A stretch of DNA of 45,443 nt from Emcibacteraceae bacterium (GCA_016744185.1 JADGEY010000001.1:1-45443), one strand, 5' to 3'; numbered from the stretch's first letter, positions 26,395-36,858 are shown. Made by a program: numbers and translations. Notes: generated from the letters alone by a model not told the origin.

Positions 26395-28074
26395 ATGGCA
26401 TCTTACCAATATAGCTACGTCATGCACGGCGTTAATAAAACTTATGACGGCGGAAAACAGGTACTAAAGGATATTACCTTATCTTTTTTACCCACTGCGA
26501 AAATTGCTATTATTGGGGTTAATGGCGCAGGTAAATCCACCTTAATGAAAATCATGGCAGGTCTTGATAAAGATTTTACCGGTGAAGCATGGGCAGCAGA
26601 AGGCATAAAAGTCGGCTACCTTGAACAAGAGCCAAAATTAGATGACAGTAAAAATGTTTTTGATAACGTCATGGAAGGGCTTGCGGAAACCAAGGCATTA
26701 ATCACCCGTTTCGAAGAAATTAGCATGAAATTTGCCGAAGAAATGACGGATGATGAAATGAATGCTCTGATCGAAGAGCAGGGTGAGCTTCAAGAGCATA
26801 TCGATGCCGCGGACGCATGGAATTTGGATAGCCGTATCGAGCTTGCAATGGACGCTCTGCGCTGTCCGCCAAAAGATTGGTCGGTGGATAAATTATCAGG
26901 CGGAGAGAAACGCCGTGTTGCCCTATGCCGCCTTCTTCTTTCTGCGCCGCAAATCTTACTGCTTGATGAGCCAACCAACCATTTGGACGCAGAATCGGTT
27001 TCATGGCTTGAAAGATATTTGCAAGATTATAACGGCACAGTGGTGCTTGTAACCCATGACCGTTATTTCCTTGATAATGTTGTAAATTGGGTTTTAGAGC
27101 TGGATAGAGGTCATGCAATTCCTTTTGAGGGTAATTATTCAGCATGGCTAGAACAGCGTGCAAAACGGGATATGGTCGAAGCTAAAATGGAAGAAAGCCG
27201 TAAAAAAACTCTTTCAAGAGAGCTTGATTGGATCAGAAAGTCTCCTAAAGCCCGCCAAGCGAAATCAAAAGCTCGGATTAATGCTTATGATGATTTACTT
27301 GCAGCCGCGCGTGAAGGGAAATCATCTGGAGCGCAAATCCAAATTCCCGTAGGCCCACGCCTTGGGAATGTGGTCATTCGGTCTGAAAATATCACAAAGG
27401 CTTATGACGATAAATTATTATTTGAAAATCTTGAATTTAACCTTCCTCCTGGGGGGATTGTGGGGATTATTGGACCAAACGGCGCAGGTAAAACAACGCT
27501 TTTCAGAATGATCATGGGGCTTGAAAAACCCGATTCAGGAGAGCTTATTGTCGGAGAGACCGTTAAGCTTGGTTATGTGGATCAGAGCCGTGATGCTCTT
27601 GATGCCGATAAAACCGTTTGGGAAGAAATCTCTGACGGGCTTGACATGTTCGATTTTAATGGTCGTGCTGTACCAACAAGAGCTTATGTGGGGAATTTTA
27701 ATTTTAAAGGTAAAGATCAGCAGAAAAAACTAGGTCAATTATCGGGCGGGGAGCGAAACCGTGTTCATTTGGCTAAAATGCTGCGCACCCCTGCGAACGT
27801 ACTTCTGCTCGATGAGCCGACCAATGATTTGGACGTTGAAACTTTATCAGCTCTCGAAGCCGCCCTTGAAGATTTTGCAGGCTGCGCTGTGGTAATCTCG
27901 CATGATAGATTTTTCCTTGATAGAATTGCGACGCATATCTTAGCCTATGAAGGTAATTCAGAAGTTATCTGGTTTGAGGGCAATTACGAAGGCTATGAAG
28001 CAGACAAACGCCGCCGCCTTGGTGCTGCGGCTGATCGCCCATCAAGTATTCAATATAAAAAGCTTACAAGATAG
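26395..28074 (+). CDS. ettA: ABC-F ribosome-associated ATPase EttA
   Basis: EttA binds the ribosomal E site and gates the first peptide-bond steps according to the ATP/ADP ratio in E. coli. There are no membrane segments. Two ABC domains are present: Walker A GVNGAGKST (41-49) with signature LSGGEKRRVALCRLLL and LLLDEPTNHLDAES, then GPNGAGKTT with LSGGERNRVHLAKML and LLLDEPTNDLDVET. The linker between them is the P-site tRNA-interaction motif typical of ABC-F proteins (about 240-320). The EttA-type C-terminus ending RRRLG...YKKLTR separates it from Uup and YheS. The 559 residues equal the family norm. AAAAGGG lies about 12 bp before the ATG. Confidence 0.95.
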   Translation: MASYQYSYVMHGVNKTYDGGKQVLKDITLSFLPTAKIAIIGVNGAGKSTLMKIMAGLDKDFTGEAWAAEGIKVGYLEQEPKLDDSKNVFDNVMEGLAETKALITRFEEISMKFAEEMTDDEMNALIEEQGELQEHIDAADAWNLDSRIELAMDALRCPPKDWSVDKLSGGEKRRVALCRLLLSAPQILLLDEPTNHLDAESVSWLERYLQDYNGTVVLVTHDRYFLDNVVNWVLELDRGHAIPFEGNYSAWLEQRAKRDMVEAKMEESRKKTLSRELDWIRKSPKARQAKSKARINAYDDLLAAAREGKSSGAQIQIPVGPRLGNVVIRSENITKAYDDKLLFENLEFNLPPGGIVGIIGPNGAGKTTLFRMIMGLEKPDSGELIVGETVKLGYVDQSRDALDADKTVWEEISDGLDMFDFNGRAVPTRAYVGNFNFKGKDQQKKLGQLSGGERNRVHLAKMLRTPANVLLLDEPTNDLDVETLSALEAALEDFAGCAVVISHDRFFLDRIATHILAYEGNSEVIWFEGNYEGYEADKRRRLGAAADRPSSIQYKKLTR

Positions 28075-28096
28075 TTAATAATATTTATGACATGCG

Positions 28097-28118
28097 CCCT
28101 TAATAATATTATTTAGGG
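28097..28118. terminator. near-perfect 22-bp palindrome at the ettA/hdeD junction
   Basis: CCCTTAATAAT (28097-28107) and ATTATTTAGGG (28108-28118) pair at 10 of 11 positions. It lies between two converging genes and overlaps the end of the minus-strand gene. It probably limits read-through in both directions, though the stem is A+T-rich. Confidence 0.45.
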
Positions 28119-28705
28119 GTGGCTGTTTTATCTTTTGTATTATGATTAAAGATAAAAATTCTGGCTGTCTGACCTAAGAGAAGTAAGTAAATACTAATGG
28201 CTGTTGTGGCGTTCCAATATTCATGTTCTGGCCAGCCTTTAAGGAGGCTAAAGCCCATAACAATTCCGACAAAACCGCAATAAACAACACTTTCAATATG
28301 TTTTTTCTTGAAAGAATAGCGTCCTTCTATCACCACATATAAGCCTGTTGAAACCATATAAAGCCCCATAATTGTAGTGATGCTCAAGTTCCAATTTAAA
28401 GGATCATTTAGAATAATAAACCCTGCAATGAAAGTAATAAGGGTCACGCCCAAACGCCATGAAAAACCGGGGTTTATGCCATATTTTAAAAGAATTAAAA
28501 CTTGAACAAAACCTGTAATAAGAAGCAGCGTTCCCAAAAATGCTATTTCATCAACATTGCCAAATAAAGGCATAAGCAGCCCCATAAGCCCTAGAACAGT
28601 ATAGGCAGGCCATTGCATAAGCAGCATTGTCTTGCTTGCTTCTATAGCATTTTTACGTTTTTGAGTTTTTTCTTTTTCATTAAGCGCAGTTACGGTGTCG
28701 GTCAT
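28109..28705 (-). CDS. HdeD-like (DUF308) multi-pass membrane protein
   Basis: The 198-residue integral membrane protein has about six predicted helices (for example PAYTVLGLMGLLMPLFG, IAFLGTLLLITGFVQVLILL, LGVTLITFIAGFIIL and ITTIMGLYMVSTGLYVVIEG). The spacing and the repeated GxxxxxxG helices resemble the HdeD/DUF308 family, members of which are linked to acid resistance in E. coli but have no known biochemical activity. The N-terminal 30 residues are charged and cytoplasmic. It is encoded on the minus strand, downstream of mlaA in the same direction with an 81-bp gap, and could be co-transcribed. Function here is unknown. Confidence 0.75.
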   Translation of the reverse strand: MTDTVTALNEKEKTQKRKNAIEASKTMLLMQWPAYTVLGLMGLLMPLFGNVDEIAFLGTLLLITGFVQVLILLKYGINPGFSWRLGVTLITFIAGFIILNDPLNWNLSITTIMGLYMVSTGLYVVIEGRYSFKKKHIESVVYCGFVGIVMGFSLLKGWPEHEYWNATTAISIYLLLLGQTARIFIFNHNTKDKTATPK

Positions 28706-28786
28706 TATTTATTACCCTATATATTATGCTCTACTTTTAATAGTGTGATCTATTCTATAAAGGATGTCAATTATGTTAAAGGGCTT

Positions 28787-29581
28787 TTATTCCATATCTT
28801 CGTCAAGATCTTCGTCAAATAGCTCATCTTCATCATCAAGGTTAAGAACGCCGTTCGAGACTCTATATTGGCGCATCTGCCTGTAAGCACTTCTAATTGT
28901 TGTATAAAAATCAGGAGATGACCTGCTTAAATCATCAAGAGTTTCAAGGTTTCTTTCACGGTAAATTAATCCGCGCATTGCAAGTCTTCCGTATCTTACA
29001 TAGGTTAAGCCATGATTGGTAAGCGTCATGCTTACAGGGTCATAGAAAAAATCAACTAGAAACCCTGAAAAATCTCTTGCACTTGAAGGGCCTAAAAAAG
29101 GAAGCACGAGATAGAATCCTTCTCCTATTCCCCAAACGGCAAAAGTCTCTCCAAAATCTTCTTTATGTTCTTCTATTCCCCAATATGAGGCTGTATCTAA
29201 AAATCCAAAAAGTCCAAATGTGCTATTAATTAAAAAACGTGAAAGGCTCGTGCCAGCACGCTCTGGCTGTGCTTGTAGAACGTCGTTAATAAATGTAATA
29301 GGTTCTTTCCAATTGTCGACAAAATTTGAAATGCCGTCCCGCACGACGGGCGGGCCTAACGTGCGGTATAACCTTGCTGCGGGCGCAAGAGCTATCTTAT
29401 CAAAACCAGTGTTAAAGGCAAAGACGGCTCGGTTAAAAGGCTCTAATGGATCATTTGCGTCATCATAAGCCTCTCTTGCAATAGGATCTGTTATTGGAGG
29501 ACGTTTTGCGCAGCTTGTTATGAGGAGCAAGACAGCGATAGAAAAGAGCAAGATAGAACTTTTCTTTATTATGACGGACAT
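28787..29581 (-). CDS. mlaA: outer-membrane lipoprotein MlaA (VacJ)
   Basis: MlaA is an outer-membrane lipoprotein of the Mla system, which removes mislocalised phospholipids from the outer leaflet and passes them towards MlaC and MlaFEDB. The N-terminus is a lipoprotein signal with lipobox ITSC. The family core is clear: DPLEPFNRAVFAFN, PVVRDGISNFVDNWKEPITFINDVLQ, TFGLFGFLDTA, and EDFGETFAVWGIGEGFYLVLPFLGPSSARD. The 264 residues are normal, but the C-terminus ends in a strongly acidic tail (about 250-264, mostly Asp and Glu). No other mla gene is in the window. Confidence 0.93.
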   Translation of the reverse strand: MSVIIKKSSILLFSIAVLLLITSCAKRPPITDPIAREAYDDANDPLEPFNRAVFAFNTGFDKIALAPAARLYRTLGPPVVRDGISNFVDNWKEPITFINDVLQAQPERAGTSLSRFLINSTFGLFGFLDTASYWGIEEHKEDFGETFAVWGIGEGFYLVLPFLGPSSARDFSGFLVDFFYDPVSMTLTNHGLTYVRYGRLAMRGLIYRERNLETLDDLSRSSPDFYTTIRSAYRQMRQYRVSNGVLNLDDEDELFDEDLDEDME

Positions 29582-29767
29582 TGGCTTTAATCTCTGTACT
29601 AAAGGTTACATTTTACTAAAAGTATTTTAGGCAGGTTTTATGTAATAATCAATCACAATAGGCTCTTTATTATACTCTTAGTTTAACTATAAAATAGATT
29701 ATACTATATGAATAGAAACTTAATAAAAAATTGATTTTTATTCTTTATATTTAAATAATCTTTACAA

Positions 29768-29787
29768 ATATAAATATATCTTTATAT
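29768..29787. promoter_or_regulatory. inverted repeat upstream of the ArsR-methyltransferase gene
   Basis: ATATAAA (29768-29774) and TTTATAT (29781-29787) form a perfect 7-bp inverted repeat with a 6-bp spacer, 37 bp before the start codon. ArsR-family proteins bind such dyads and often regulate themselves. The region is very A+T-rich, so chance symmetry is a real possibility. Confidence 0.3.
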
Positions 29788-29823
29788 ATTTCTTTATAAA
29801 ATATCCATATGAGTTGAAATATT

Positions 29824-30765
29824 ATGACTGAAATGAAACTCCATGACCTGCTTTGTGCTTTAAAGGGAGCAGGTGAAGAAACAAGGCTGCGAATCTTAGC
29901 TCTTTTTAGATCAGGGGATCTTACGGTAACAGAGCTTGTATCTGTACTTCGCCAAAGCCAGCCGCGCGTATCACGTCATTTAAAGCTTTTATGTGAAGCA
30001 GGGCTTTTAGAGCGGGGACGTGAAGGAACGTGGATTTTCTACCGTCTTGCGGCAAAGGGCGGAGCTGGGGATATCGCACGTATGATTATAGATTTTATTC
30101 CGCTAGATGATCAAATTTTACAAAATGACCAATTGCGCCTACGGGAAATTAAAAAAGACCGCATGACAAAAGCTGAAAGTTACTTTGGCAGGAATGCTCA
30201 TCACTGGGATAAAATAAGATCACTATATATTGCAGAAGAAGAAGTTGAAAAAAACATTTTAAAAATCACTTCGGATATGAAAATAGGTGATTTTTTAGAT
30301 GTTGGAACAGGCACAGGGCGGATGCTTGATGTTTTTTCTCCCTTTATTAGAGAGGGGATTGGTGTTGATTTAAACCGTGAAATGTTAAGCGTTGCACGGG
30401 TAAATCTGGAAAAATCAAAATATAAAAACTGCCAAGTACGCCATGGGGATATGTATGATCTTGCGCTGCCTGATTGTTCGGTTGATTTGGTGCTTTTTCA
30501 CCAAGTTTTACATTTTGCAGATGACCCTTTAACTGCGATTAAGGAAACAGCACGCCTTCTTAGAGCGGGCGGGAGGGTGGTTATTGTTGATTTTGCCCCT
30601 CATAATCTTGAATTTTTGCGTAATGAACATGCCCATAGGCGTTTAGGGTTCGGGGATAAAGAAATCAAACATTGGCTTGATAGCGCAGGACTGATGAGCA
30701 AGCCCGTCATAAAATTGGCGGGCGCAGAGTTAGAAGTTGTCATTTGGACAGCAGGTAAAAAATAA
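29824..30765 (+). CDS. ArsR-type HTH regulator fused to a SAM-dependent methyltransferase
   Basis: The 313-residue protein has two domains. Residues about 1-85 form an ArsR winged helix (LCALKGAGEETRLRILALF, then recognition helix QSQPRVSRHLKLL). It has no CxC-type metal site, so it is unlikely to sense arsenic. Residues about 115-313 form a class I methyltransferase with SAM motif FLDVGTGTGR (157-166) and acidic VDLN (181-184). Such fusions commonly precede metF in alphaproteobacteria and are thought to sense SAM or SAH to control methionine-cycle genes. Here it is followed by metF after 97 bp and then by metH, supporting that role by inference. Whether the domain catalyses methylation or only binds ligand is unknown. 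Confidence 0.88.
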   Translation: MTEMKLHDLLCALKGAGEETRLRILALFRSGDLTVTELVSVLRQSQPRVSRHLKLLCEAGLLERGREGTWIFYRLAAKGGAGDIARMIIDFIPLDDQILQNDQLRLREIKKDRMTKAESYFGRNAHHWDKIRSLYIAEEEVEKNILKITSDMKIGDFLDVGTGTGRMLDVFSPFIREGIGVDLNREMLSVARVNLEKSKYKNCQVRHGDMYDLALPDCSVDLVLFHQVLHFADDPLTAIKETARLLRAGGRVVIVDFAPHNLEFLRNEHAHRRLGFGDKEIKHWLDSAGLMSKPVIKLAGAELEVVIWTAGKK

Positions 30766-30862
30766 TAATAATTTATAAATTTTTTACATCTATATTTTAG
30801 ATTACACAGCACATATTAGTTTAGAATTATGCTCTAGGCTGAATAATAGAGAAAAAGTGATC

Positions 30863-31804
30863 ATGAGTGATATTCCACAGAGCGAACGTCTAAAGCCAAG
30901 CCTATATGCCAGCCAAGCATTTGCCAGCAAAATTAATGATATTAAAGTGTCATTTGAATTTTTTCCGCCCAAAACGGATAAAATGGAAGAAAAACTATGG
31001 TATGCTATTGAGAAATTAGAAGCGTTAAATCCTGAAATGGTTTCTGTAACATATGGGGCAGGGGGCAGCACAAGAGAGCGCACCCACGCCACGGTTCAGC
31101 GTATTTTAAAAGAAACCACAATGACTCCAGCGGCGCATTTAACATGCGTCGGAGCATCTAAAGCTGAAATTGATGGGATTGCAGCGGATTATTATGAAAG
31201 CGGCGTGCGTCATATTGTTGCTCTTCGGGGGGACATGCCGACCATTGGCAAGGCATATGCACCCCACCCAGACGGATATGAAAATGCAGCGGATTTGGTG
31301 GGCGGACTTAAAGCGATTGGGGACTTTGATATTTCTGTGGCGGCCTATCCAGAGGCGCATCCAGACAGCCCCAGCCTGCAAGCGGATATAGGTAATCTTA
31401 AAAGAAAAATAGATGCAGGAGCAAACCGCGCCATTACCCAATATTTCTTTGATGTGGAGGTTTACTTTCGTTTCATGGATAGGGTTTTAGATGCGGGGAT
31501 TACTGTTCCGATTGTCCCCGGAATTATGCCTGTAACAAACTTTAGACAAGCAAAGATATTTTCCGAACGCTGCGGTATGACAGTCCCAAGCTGGATGTCG
31601 CAAATGTTTGATGGTCTTGATGATGAACCTGAAATACGAAAGCAAGTTGCCGCTTCTATTGCATCGGAGCAATGTTTAAGGCTGTATCAGGCGGGAGTGA
31701 AAGAATTCCATTTTTACACTTTAAACCGCTCGAACCTTACGAAAACCATTTGTCATATGCTGGGCGTGCGTCCTGAAAAATCTGAAAGAGCATCATCATC
31801 ATGA
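30863..31804 (+). CDS. metF: 5,10-methylenetetrahydrofolate reductase
   Basis: MetF reduces methylene-THF to 5-methyl-THF, the methyl donor for MetH, using an FAD-containing TIM barrel. Family blocks include [46 protein letters not shown] and [10 protein letters not shown]. The ATG at 30863 gives 313 residues and a standard start. An in-frame GTG two codons earlier is the alternative. The stop overlaps the metH1 start by 4 bp (ATGA), so the reductase and the methyltransferase that uses its product are translationally coupled. Confidence 0.95.
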   Translation: MSDIPQSERLKPSLYASQAFASKINDIKVSFEFFPPKTDKMEEKLWYAIEKLEALNPEMVSVTYGAGGSTRERTHATVQRILKETTMTPAAHLTCVGASKAEIDGIAADYYESGVRHIVALRGDMPTIGKAYAPHPDGYENAADLVGGLKAIGDFDISVAAYPEAHPDSPSLQADIGNLKRKIDAGANRAITQYFFDVEVYFRFMDRVLDAGITVPIVPGIMPVTNFRQAKIFSERCGMTVPSWMSQMFDGLDDEPEIRKQVAASIASEQCLRLYQAGVKEFHFYTLNRSNLTKTICHMLGVRPEKSERASSS

Positions 31805-32865
31805 ATGATTTTAAGAAAAGAAATGATCTGTTAAAAAAATCTCTTAAAGAACGTATTTTGGTGATGGACGGGGCGATGGGGACAATGATTCAAAATCACC
31901 GTCTTTCAGAAGAAGAATTTAGAGGCGAAAAATTTAAAAATTGGACGCAGGATATTAAGGGCAATAATGATATTTTAAGCATCACCCAGCCCGATATTAT
32001 CCGTGATATTCATAAAGAATATTTAGAAGCAGGAGCAGATATAATAGAGACGAACAGCTTTAATGCGACCTGTATTTCTCAGGCTGATTATGGTATGGAA
32101 GAAGTGATTTACGATTTAAATTTTGCCTGTGCGAGACTTGCCCGTGAAGCCTGTGATGAATATAGCCTTAAAACGCCTCTCAAGCCTCGGTTTGTCATGG
32201 GCGTTTTGGGACCAACCAGCAGGACGGCGAGCCTGTCCCCTGATGTGGATAATCCCGCTTTTCGTAATGTGTCGTTTGATGAGCTTGTTCAAACCTATAA
32301 GCCTGCGGTCAGGGCTCTTACCCAAGGCGGCGCAGATATTATTTTGATTGAAACAATCTTTGATACGCTGAATGCTAAGGCAGCGATTTTTGCGGTAAAG
32401 GCTGTTTTTGATGACATAGGCTATGAGCTGCCAATTTCAATATCAGGTACGATTACCGATGCGTCGGGGCGGACGTTATCGGGGCAAACGCCTGAAGCTT
32501 TTTGGTATAGTATGTCTCATGCAGAGCCTTTATCTCTTGGCTTTAACTGCGCTCTTGGGGCAAAAGATTTACGCCAGCATATAGCGGCTATTTCGAAAAT
32601 CGTGGATTGTCATATATCGGCTCACCCCAATGCTGGGCTGCCAAATGAAATGGGCGAATATGACGAGACACCACAAGAAATGGCAGCGCAGTTGGGGGAA
32701 TGGGCAAGAGCAGGGCTGCTTAATATTACAGGGGGCTGCTGCGGCACTACGCCTGATCATATTAGAGCAATTGCGCAGGCTGTAAAGGGCGTTGCACCAA
32801 GAGAAATTCCTGATAAAGTACCAGAACTTCTTCTTTCAGGCTTAGAGCCTTTTAAAGCGGTGTAG
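31801..32865 (+). CDS. metH: methionine synthase, homocysteine-binding (Zn) module
   Basis: The 354-residue protein corresponds to the first module of cobalamin-dependent methionine synthase (EC 2.1.1.13). It opens with [13 protein letters not shown], continues with [11 protein letters not shown], and has zinc-ligand cysteines C250 (GFNCALGA) and C313/C314 (GGCCG), so homocysteine activation should work. It stops after KAV, just where the pterin-binding module begins in full-length MetH. Three bases later the rest is encoded as a second ORF. A split of this kind is known in several alphaproteobacteria, so it is probably a genuine two-subunit enzyme rather than a frameshift: it has a clean stop and a good downstream start. 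Confidence 0.93.
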   Translation: MNDFKKRNDLLKKSLKERILVMDGAMGTMIQNHRLSEEEFRGEKFKNWTQDIKGNNDILSITQPDIIRDIHKEYLEAGADIIETNSFNATCISQADYGMEEVIYDLNFACARLAREACDEYSLKTPLKPRFVMGVLGPTSRTASLSPDVDNPAFRNVSFDELVQTYKPAVRALTQGGADIILIETIFDTLNAKAAIFAVKAVFDDIGYELPISISGTITDASGRTLSGQTPEAFWYSMSHAEPLSLGFNCALGAKDLRQHIAAISKIVDCHISAHPNAGLPNEMGEYDETPQEMAAQLGEWARAGLLNITGGCCGTTPDHIRAIAQAVKGVAPREIPDKVPELLLSGLEPFKAV

Positions 32866-32868
32866 AAA

Positions 32869-35520
32869 ATGACTCAAAAAAAACAAGCAACATTTATTAA
32901 TATTGGCGAGCGTACAAATGTTACGGGATCGGCAAAATTTAAAAAACTTATCTTAAATGGTAATTTTGACGAAGCCCTAGAGGTCGCACGCCAGCAAGTA
33001 GAGGCAGGGGCGCAAATCATTGATATTAACATGGATGAAGCCATGCTTGATTCAGAAGAGGCGATGGAGTATTTTGTTAATTTAATCGCATCAGAGCCTG
33101 ATATCAGCCGCGTTCCTTTAATGATTGATAGCTCTAAATGGTCAGTGATTGAAAGAGGGCTTAAATGCATTCAGGGCAAGGCTGTCGTTAATTCTATTTC
33201 TATGAAAGAAGGCGTGCAGAATTTTAAAGAGCAGGCTTTGCTGATTAGGCGGTATGGGGCTGCGGCAGTTGTGATGGCGTTTGATGAAAAAGGGCAAGCG
33301 GACACTTTAGAGCGCAAAGTAGAAATCTGTACTAAATCATATGAAATTTTAGTCAATGAAGTAGGCTTTCCGCCTGAAGATATTATTTTTGACCCCAATA
33401 TTTTTGCCGTTGCCACAGGGATAGAAGAGCATAATAATTATGCTGTAGATTTTATCGAAGCCACACGAATTATCCGCCGTACGCTGCCCCACTGCCATAT
33501 TTCTGGGGGGGTGAGTAACGTGTCGTTTTCTTTCAGGGGCAATAATCCTGTACGGGAAGCCATGCATAGCGTTTTTCTGTATCATGCTATTGCCGCTGGC
33601 ATGAATATGGGGATTGTTAATGCTGGAATGATGACGGTTTATGCGGATATTCCAAAAGAGCTTAGGGAGCGGGTAGAAGATGTTATTTTAAACCAGAGAG
33701 AAGATTCTACCGACCGCTTGCTTGAAATTGCGGATAAATATAAAGGCGTTAAGGGCGAGGTTAAAAAACAAGACCTTGAATGGCGGGCGGGATCTGTTGA
33801 AGAGCGGCTCTCTTACGCTTTGGTAAAAGGTATTACATCTGACATTATAACAGACACAGAAGAAGCCCGTCTTAAAGTAAAAGAGAGAGATGGTCGTCCG
33901 ATTGAGGTGATCGAAGGCGCATTGATGGACGGTATGAACCGTGTGGGGGATTTATTCGGTTCTGGTCAAATGTTCTTGCCGCAGGTGGTCAAATCCGCAC
34001 GGGTAATGAAACAAGCGGTGGCGCATCTTATTCCTTTTATCGAAGCTGAAAAATCAGGAAAGTCACAGTCAAAAGGCAAAATCCTGATGGCAACGGTTAA
34101 GGGCGATGTGCATGATATTGGCAAAAATATTGTGGGGGTTGTGCTGCAATGTAATAATTATGAGATTATTGATCTTGGGGTTATGGTTTCTTGCGAGACG
34201 ATCCTGAGAGAGGCACAGAAACATGACGTGGATATTATCGGTCTTTCAGGTCTGATTACGCCTTCCTTAGAAGAAATGTGTTTTGTGGCGGCGGAAATGG
34301 AACGGCTGGGCATTAAAATTCCTTTACTCATTGGTGGGGCAACGACTTCTAAAATTCACACGGCGGTTAAAATATCGCCTCACTATTCAGGGGCTCTTGT
34401 CTATGTGCTTGATGCTTCCCGCGCGGTGGGGGTTGCAAGCAGCCTCATGTCGGATAGTTTAAGTACGCAATATGCTGCCAAGATCGCTCTGGAATATAAA
34501 ATTCAGCGAGAGAAATATAAGAAAAGTAAAAAAGGCGAAAACCAAATTAAAATTACCGAGGCACGGAAAAATCACTATCCTGTTTCGTGGCAGGGCTTTG
34601 AGCCTGAAAAACCGTCCTTTCTTGGGACAAAGACTTTTGAAGATTATGACTTAGGGCAAATTGCCAGCCGAATTGATTGGACGCCATTTTTTCGCACATG
34701 GGAACTTGCTGGAAATTATCCAAAGATTTTAACCGATCCCATTGTGGGGGCTTCTGCACGTGATCTTTTCAAAGATGCAGAAAAAATGCTGCAAAAAATT
34801 ATTGATGAAAAATGGCTGCGGGCAAATGCAGTTATTGGGTTTTGGGCTGCAAATTCGAACGGTGATGATGTGCAGCTTTATACAGATGATGCAAGAGAGA
34901 ACCTGCTTGGCACAGCCCATTTCCTTCGCCAGCAAAACAGGCGGCGCAGAGGTAAATATAACCGCTGCCTTAGTGATTATATCGCCCCAAAAGAGACTGG
35001 CATAAAAGATTATTTTGGCGGATTTGCGGTAACAGCAGGGATTGGCATAGAAGAAAAGCAAGAGCTTTTTAAAAAAAACCATGATGATTATAATGATATT
35101 TTGCTGAAAGCCTTAGCGGACAGGCTAGCGGAAGCTTTTGCAGAACATATGCATGAAAGAGTTCGGACAGATTTTTGGGGTTATGAAAAGACTGAAGAGC
35201 TTTCAAATGAGGAGCTTATTAAAGAAAAATATAGAGGCATAAGACCTGCGCCAGGGTATCCTGCATGCCCAGATCATACAGAAAAATTAGATCTCTTCGA
35301 GTGGCTATCTGCCCCTGATCAAACAGAAATTACTTTGACGGATTCTATGGCAATGCTGCCAGCGGCTTCTGTGTCGGGTTATTATTTTGCTCATTCCGAG
35401 GCGGCTTATTTTGGGCTTGGTAAAATTTCAAAAGATCAAGTAGAAGATTACGCCCAGCGCAAAAATATTGATTTTAAAACAGCTCAAAGATGGCTTGCCT
35501 CTAATTTAGCATATGGTTAG
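32869..35520 (+). CDS. metH: methionine synthase, folate/cobalamin/activation modules
   Basis: The 883-residue remainder of MetH has three parts. The pterin-binding module (about 1-300) opens with [17 protein letters not shown], with DINMDEAM and a [10 protein letters not shown] block. The cobalamin module (about 310-545) has the cap helix bundle and base-off motif DVHDIGKN with lower axial ligand H415. The C-terminal SAM-dependent reactivation domain (about 560-883) has [15 protein letters not shown]. Together with the preceding gene it makes a complete enzyme that transfers methyl from 5-methyl-THF to homocysteine. The presence of the activation domain shows it depends on reductive reactivation and on an external supply or synthesis of B12. 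Confidence 0.95.
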   Translation: MTQKKQATFINIGERTNVTGSAKFKKLILNGNFDEALEVARQQVEAGAQIIDINMDEAMLDSEEAMEYFVNLIASEPDISRVPLMIDSSKWSVIERGLKCIQGKAVVNSISMKEGVQNFKEQALLIRRYGAAAVVMAFDEKGQADTLERKVEICTKSYEILVNEVGFPPEDIIFDPNIFAVATGIEEHNNYAVDFIEATRIIRRTLPHCHISGGVSNVSFSFRGNNPVREAMHSVFLYHAIAAGMNMGIVNAGMMTVYADIPKELRERVEDVILNQREDSTDRLLEIADKYKGVKGEVKKQDLEWRAGSVEERLSYALVKGITSDIITDTEEARLKVKERDGRPIEVIEGALMDGMNRVGDLFGSGQMFLPQVVKSARVMKQAVAHLIPFIEAEKSGKSQSKGKILMATVKGDVHDIGKNIVGVVLQCNNYEIIDLGVMVSCETILREAQKHDVDIIGLSGLITPSLEEMCFVAAEMERLGIKIPLLIGGATTSKIHTAVKISPHYSGALVYVLDASRAVGVASSLMSDSLSTQYAAKIALEYKIQREKYKKSKKGENQIKITEARKNHYPVSWQGFEPEKPSFLGTKTFEDYDLGQIASRIDWTPFFRTWELAGNYPKILTDPIVGASARDLFKDAEKMLQKIIDEKWLRANAVIGFWAANSNGDDVQLYTDDARENLLGTAHFLRQQNRRRRGKYNRCLSDYIAPKETGIKDYFGGFAVTAGIGIEEKQELFKKNHDDYNDILLKALADRLAEAFAEHMHERVRTDFWGYEKTEELSNEELIKEKYRGIRPAPGYPACPDHTEKLDLFEWLSAPDQTEITLTDSMAMLPAASVSGYYFAHSEAAYFGLGKISKDQVEDYAQRKNIDFKTAQRWLASNLAYG

Positions 35521-35530
35521 AACTTTCTAG

Positions 35531-35603
35531 TATGAATAAACCCCTATTCATAGCTAAATGATCTTTTTGCAGCTATATTTTAAAAATGCAGTCCTATATA
35601 GCT
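35531..35603. terminator. two inverted repeats in the metH/dnaJ convergent gap
   Basis: TATGAATA (35531-35538) pairs perfectly with TATTCATA (35545-35552). Separately, AGCTATA (35571-35577) pairs with TATAGCT (35597-35603). Neither has a long T run, but their place between converging genes suggests 3'-end structures. Confidence 0.35.
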
Positions 35604-35644
35604 CGTAATAATATATCAATGAATAGAGCTTGCCATTTGGCTAT

Positions 35645-36781
35645 TTAATCGGTTAAATCTTCCCAAAGACCTTTAACTTTTTGAATAAAACCAGAAGATT
35701 CAGGGCTTACATCATCGCCGCATTCTGTTGCAAATGCCCGAAGCAGTTCTTTTTGTTTCTTAGACATATTAACGGGCGTTTCAACAATGGTACGAATAAC
35801 CATATCACCAACTTTTGGGTTGTTAAGAATAGGCATGCCTTTGCCGCGCAGTTGATATTTTTTTCCTGTTTGCGTTCCTGCTTTAATTTTCACACGTGAT
35901 TTTCCGCCGTCAATGGTCGGGATTTCTACTTCGCCGCCCAGTGACGCTGTGGTCATAGGGATCGGAACTTCACAGTAAATTGTTGAAGATTCTCTTTGGA
36001 AAATAGGGTGATATTCTACGGAAATAAAAATATAAAGATCGCCCTCTGGTGCGCCTCTTGATCCAGCCTCGCCTTCATTTTGAAGTCTAATTCTAGTGCC
36101 ATCTTCTACGCCAGCGGGAATTTTAACTTTTAGGTTCTTTGTTTCTTGTTTTACCCCAGCTCCAGAACATCCATGGCAAGGCGTTTTTATCACTTGACCT
36201 GTGCCGCGGCAGGTCGGGCATGTTTGCTCCACCATGAAGAATCCTTGCTGGCGGCGAATATTCCCCCGCCCAGCGCAAGCACCACATGTTTCAGGAGACG
36301 TGCCTTTTTCCGCGCCTGAACCAGAACAATCTGTACAGGATACAGAGCGAGGAATAGCAACATTTTTTTGCAAGCCGGAAAAAGATTCTTCTAGCGTAAT
36401 GCTAAGATCATAGCGAAGGTCTGCGCCTCTACTTCTGCTGCTTCTGCTATTGCTGCGCCCGCCGCTCATGCCAAATAAATCTTCAAATATGTCGGAAAAT
36501 CCGCCCGCATCAAAGCCGCCTGCACCGAACCCTTGACCGCCGCCCATGCCGCCATTTTCAAAGGCACTATGACCATATTGATCATAGGCGGCACGTTTTT
36601 GCTCATCTTTTAAAATGTCATAAGCTTCGCCAATTTCGAGAAATTTTGCCGCCGCCGCTTTATCATCTGGATTACGGTCTGGGTGATATTGCATAGCAAG
36701 CTTGCGGTAGGCTTTTTTTAAATCTGCCTGAGATGCAGATTTATCTGCTCCGAGAAGTTCATAATAATCTTGCTTTGCCAT
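35645..36781 (-). CDS. dnaJ: chaperone DnaJ (Hsp40)
   Basis: DnaJ is the co-chaperone that delivers substrates to DnaK and stimulates its ATPase. Domains are in canonical order: J domain (about 1-70, HPD in [11 protein letters not shown]), a Gly/Phe-rich region (about 75-120), four CxxCxGxG zinc motifs ([32 protein letters not shown]), and substrate-binding and dimerisation domains. The start at 36781 ([11 protein letters not shown]) is the universal DnaJ N-terminus. An in-frame ATG five codons upstream (36796) is possible. From 36781 the protein has 378 residues. It lies downstream of dnaK on the same strand. Confidence 0.96.
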   Translation of the reverse strand: MAKQDYYELLGADKSASQADLKKAYRKLAMQYHPDRNPDDKAAAAKFLEIGEAYDILKDEQKRAAYDQYGHSAFENGGMGGGQGFGAGGFDAGGFSDIFEDLFGMSGGRSNSRSSRSRGADLRYDLSITLEESFSGLQKNVAIPRSVSCTDCSGSGAEKGTSPETCGACAGRGNIRRQQGFFMVEQTCPTCRGTGQVIKTPCHGCSGAGVKQETKNLKVKIPAGVEDGTRIRLQNEGEAGSRGAPEGDLYIFISVEYHPIFQRESSTIYCEVPIPMTTASLGGEVEIPTIDGGKSRVKIKAGTQTGKKYQLRGKGMPILNNPKVGDMVIRTIVETPVNMSKKQKELLRAFATECGDDVSPESSGFIQKVKGLWEDLTD

Positions 36782-36813
36782 GATAGTACTGTCCATAATT
36801 TCTTTATAGAAAT

Positions 36814-36858
36814 GCCGTCCTTCTCCAAAATTTAAATAAAAATAGGGAGGAGAACGGC
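36814..36858 (-). repeat. inverted repeat between dnaK and dnaJ
   Basis: On the + strand, GCCGT (36814-36818) and TCTCC (36822-36826) pair with GGAGA (36849-36853) and ACGGC (36854-36858), leaving a 3-base bulge and a roughly 22-base A+T-rich loop. A hairpin here could act as an attenuator or processing site that lowers dnaJ expression relative to dnaK. Confidence 0.4.

Noticed and set aside
29582-29823. SAM or SAH riboswitch before the ArsR-methyltransferase gene
   Set aside because: The region is almost pure A+T with no conserved G+C stems or SAM-aptamer sequence that I can recognise.
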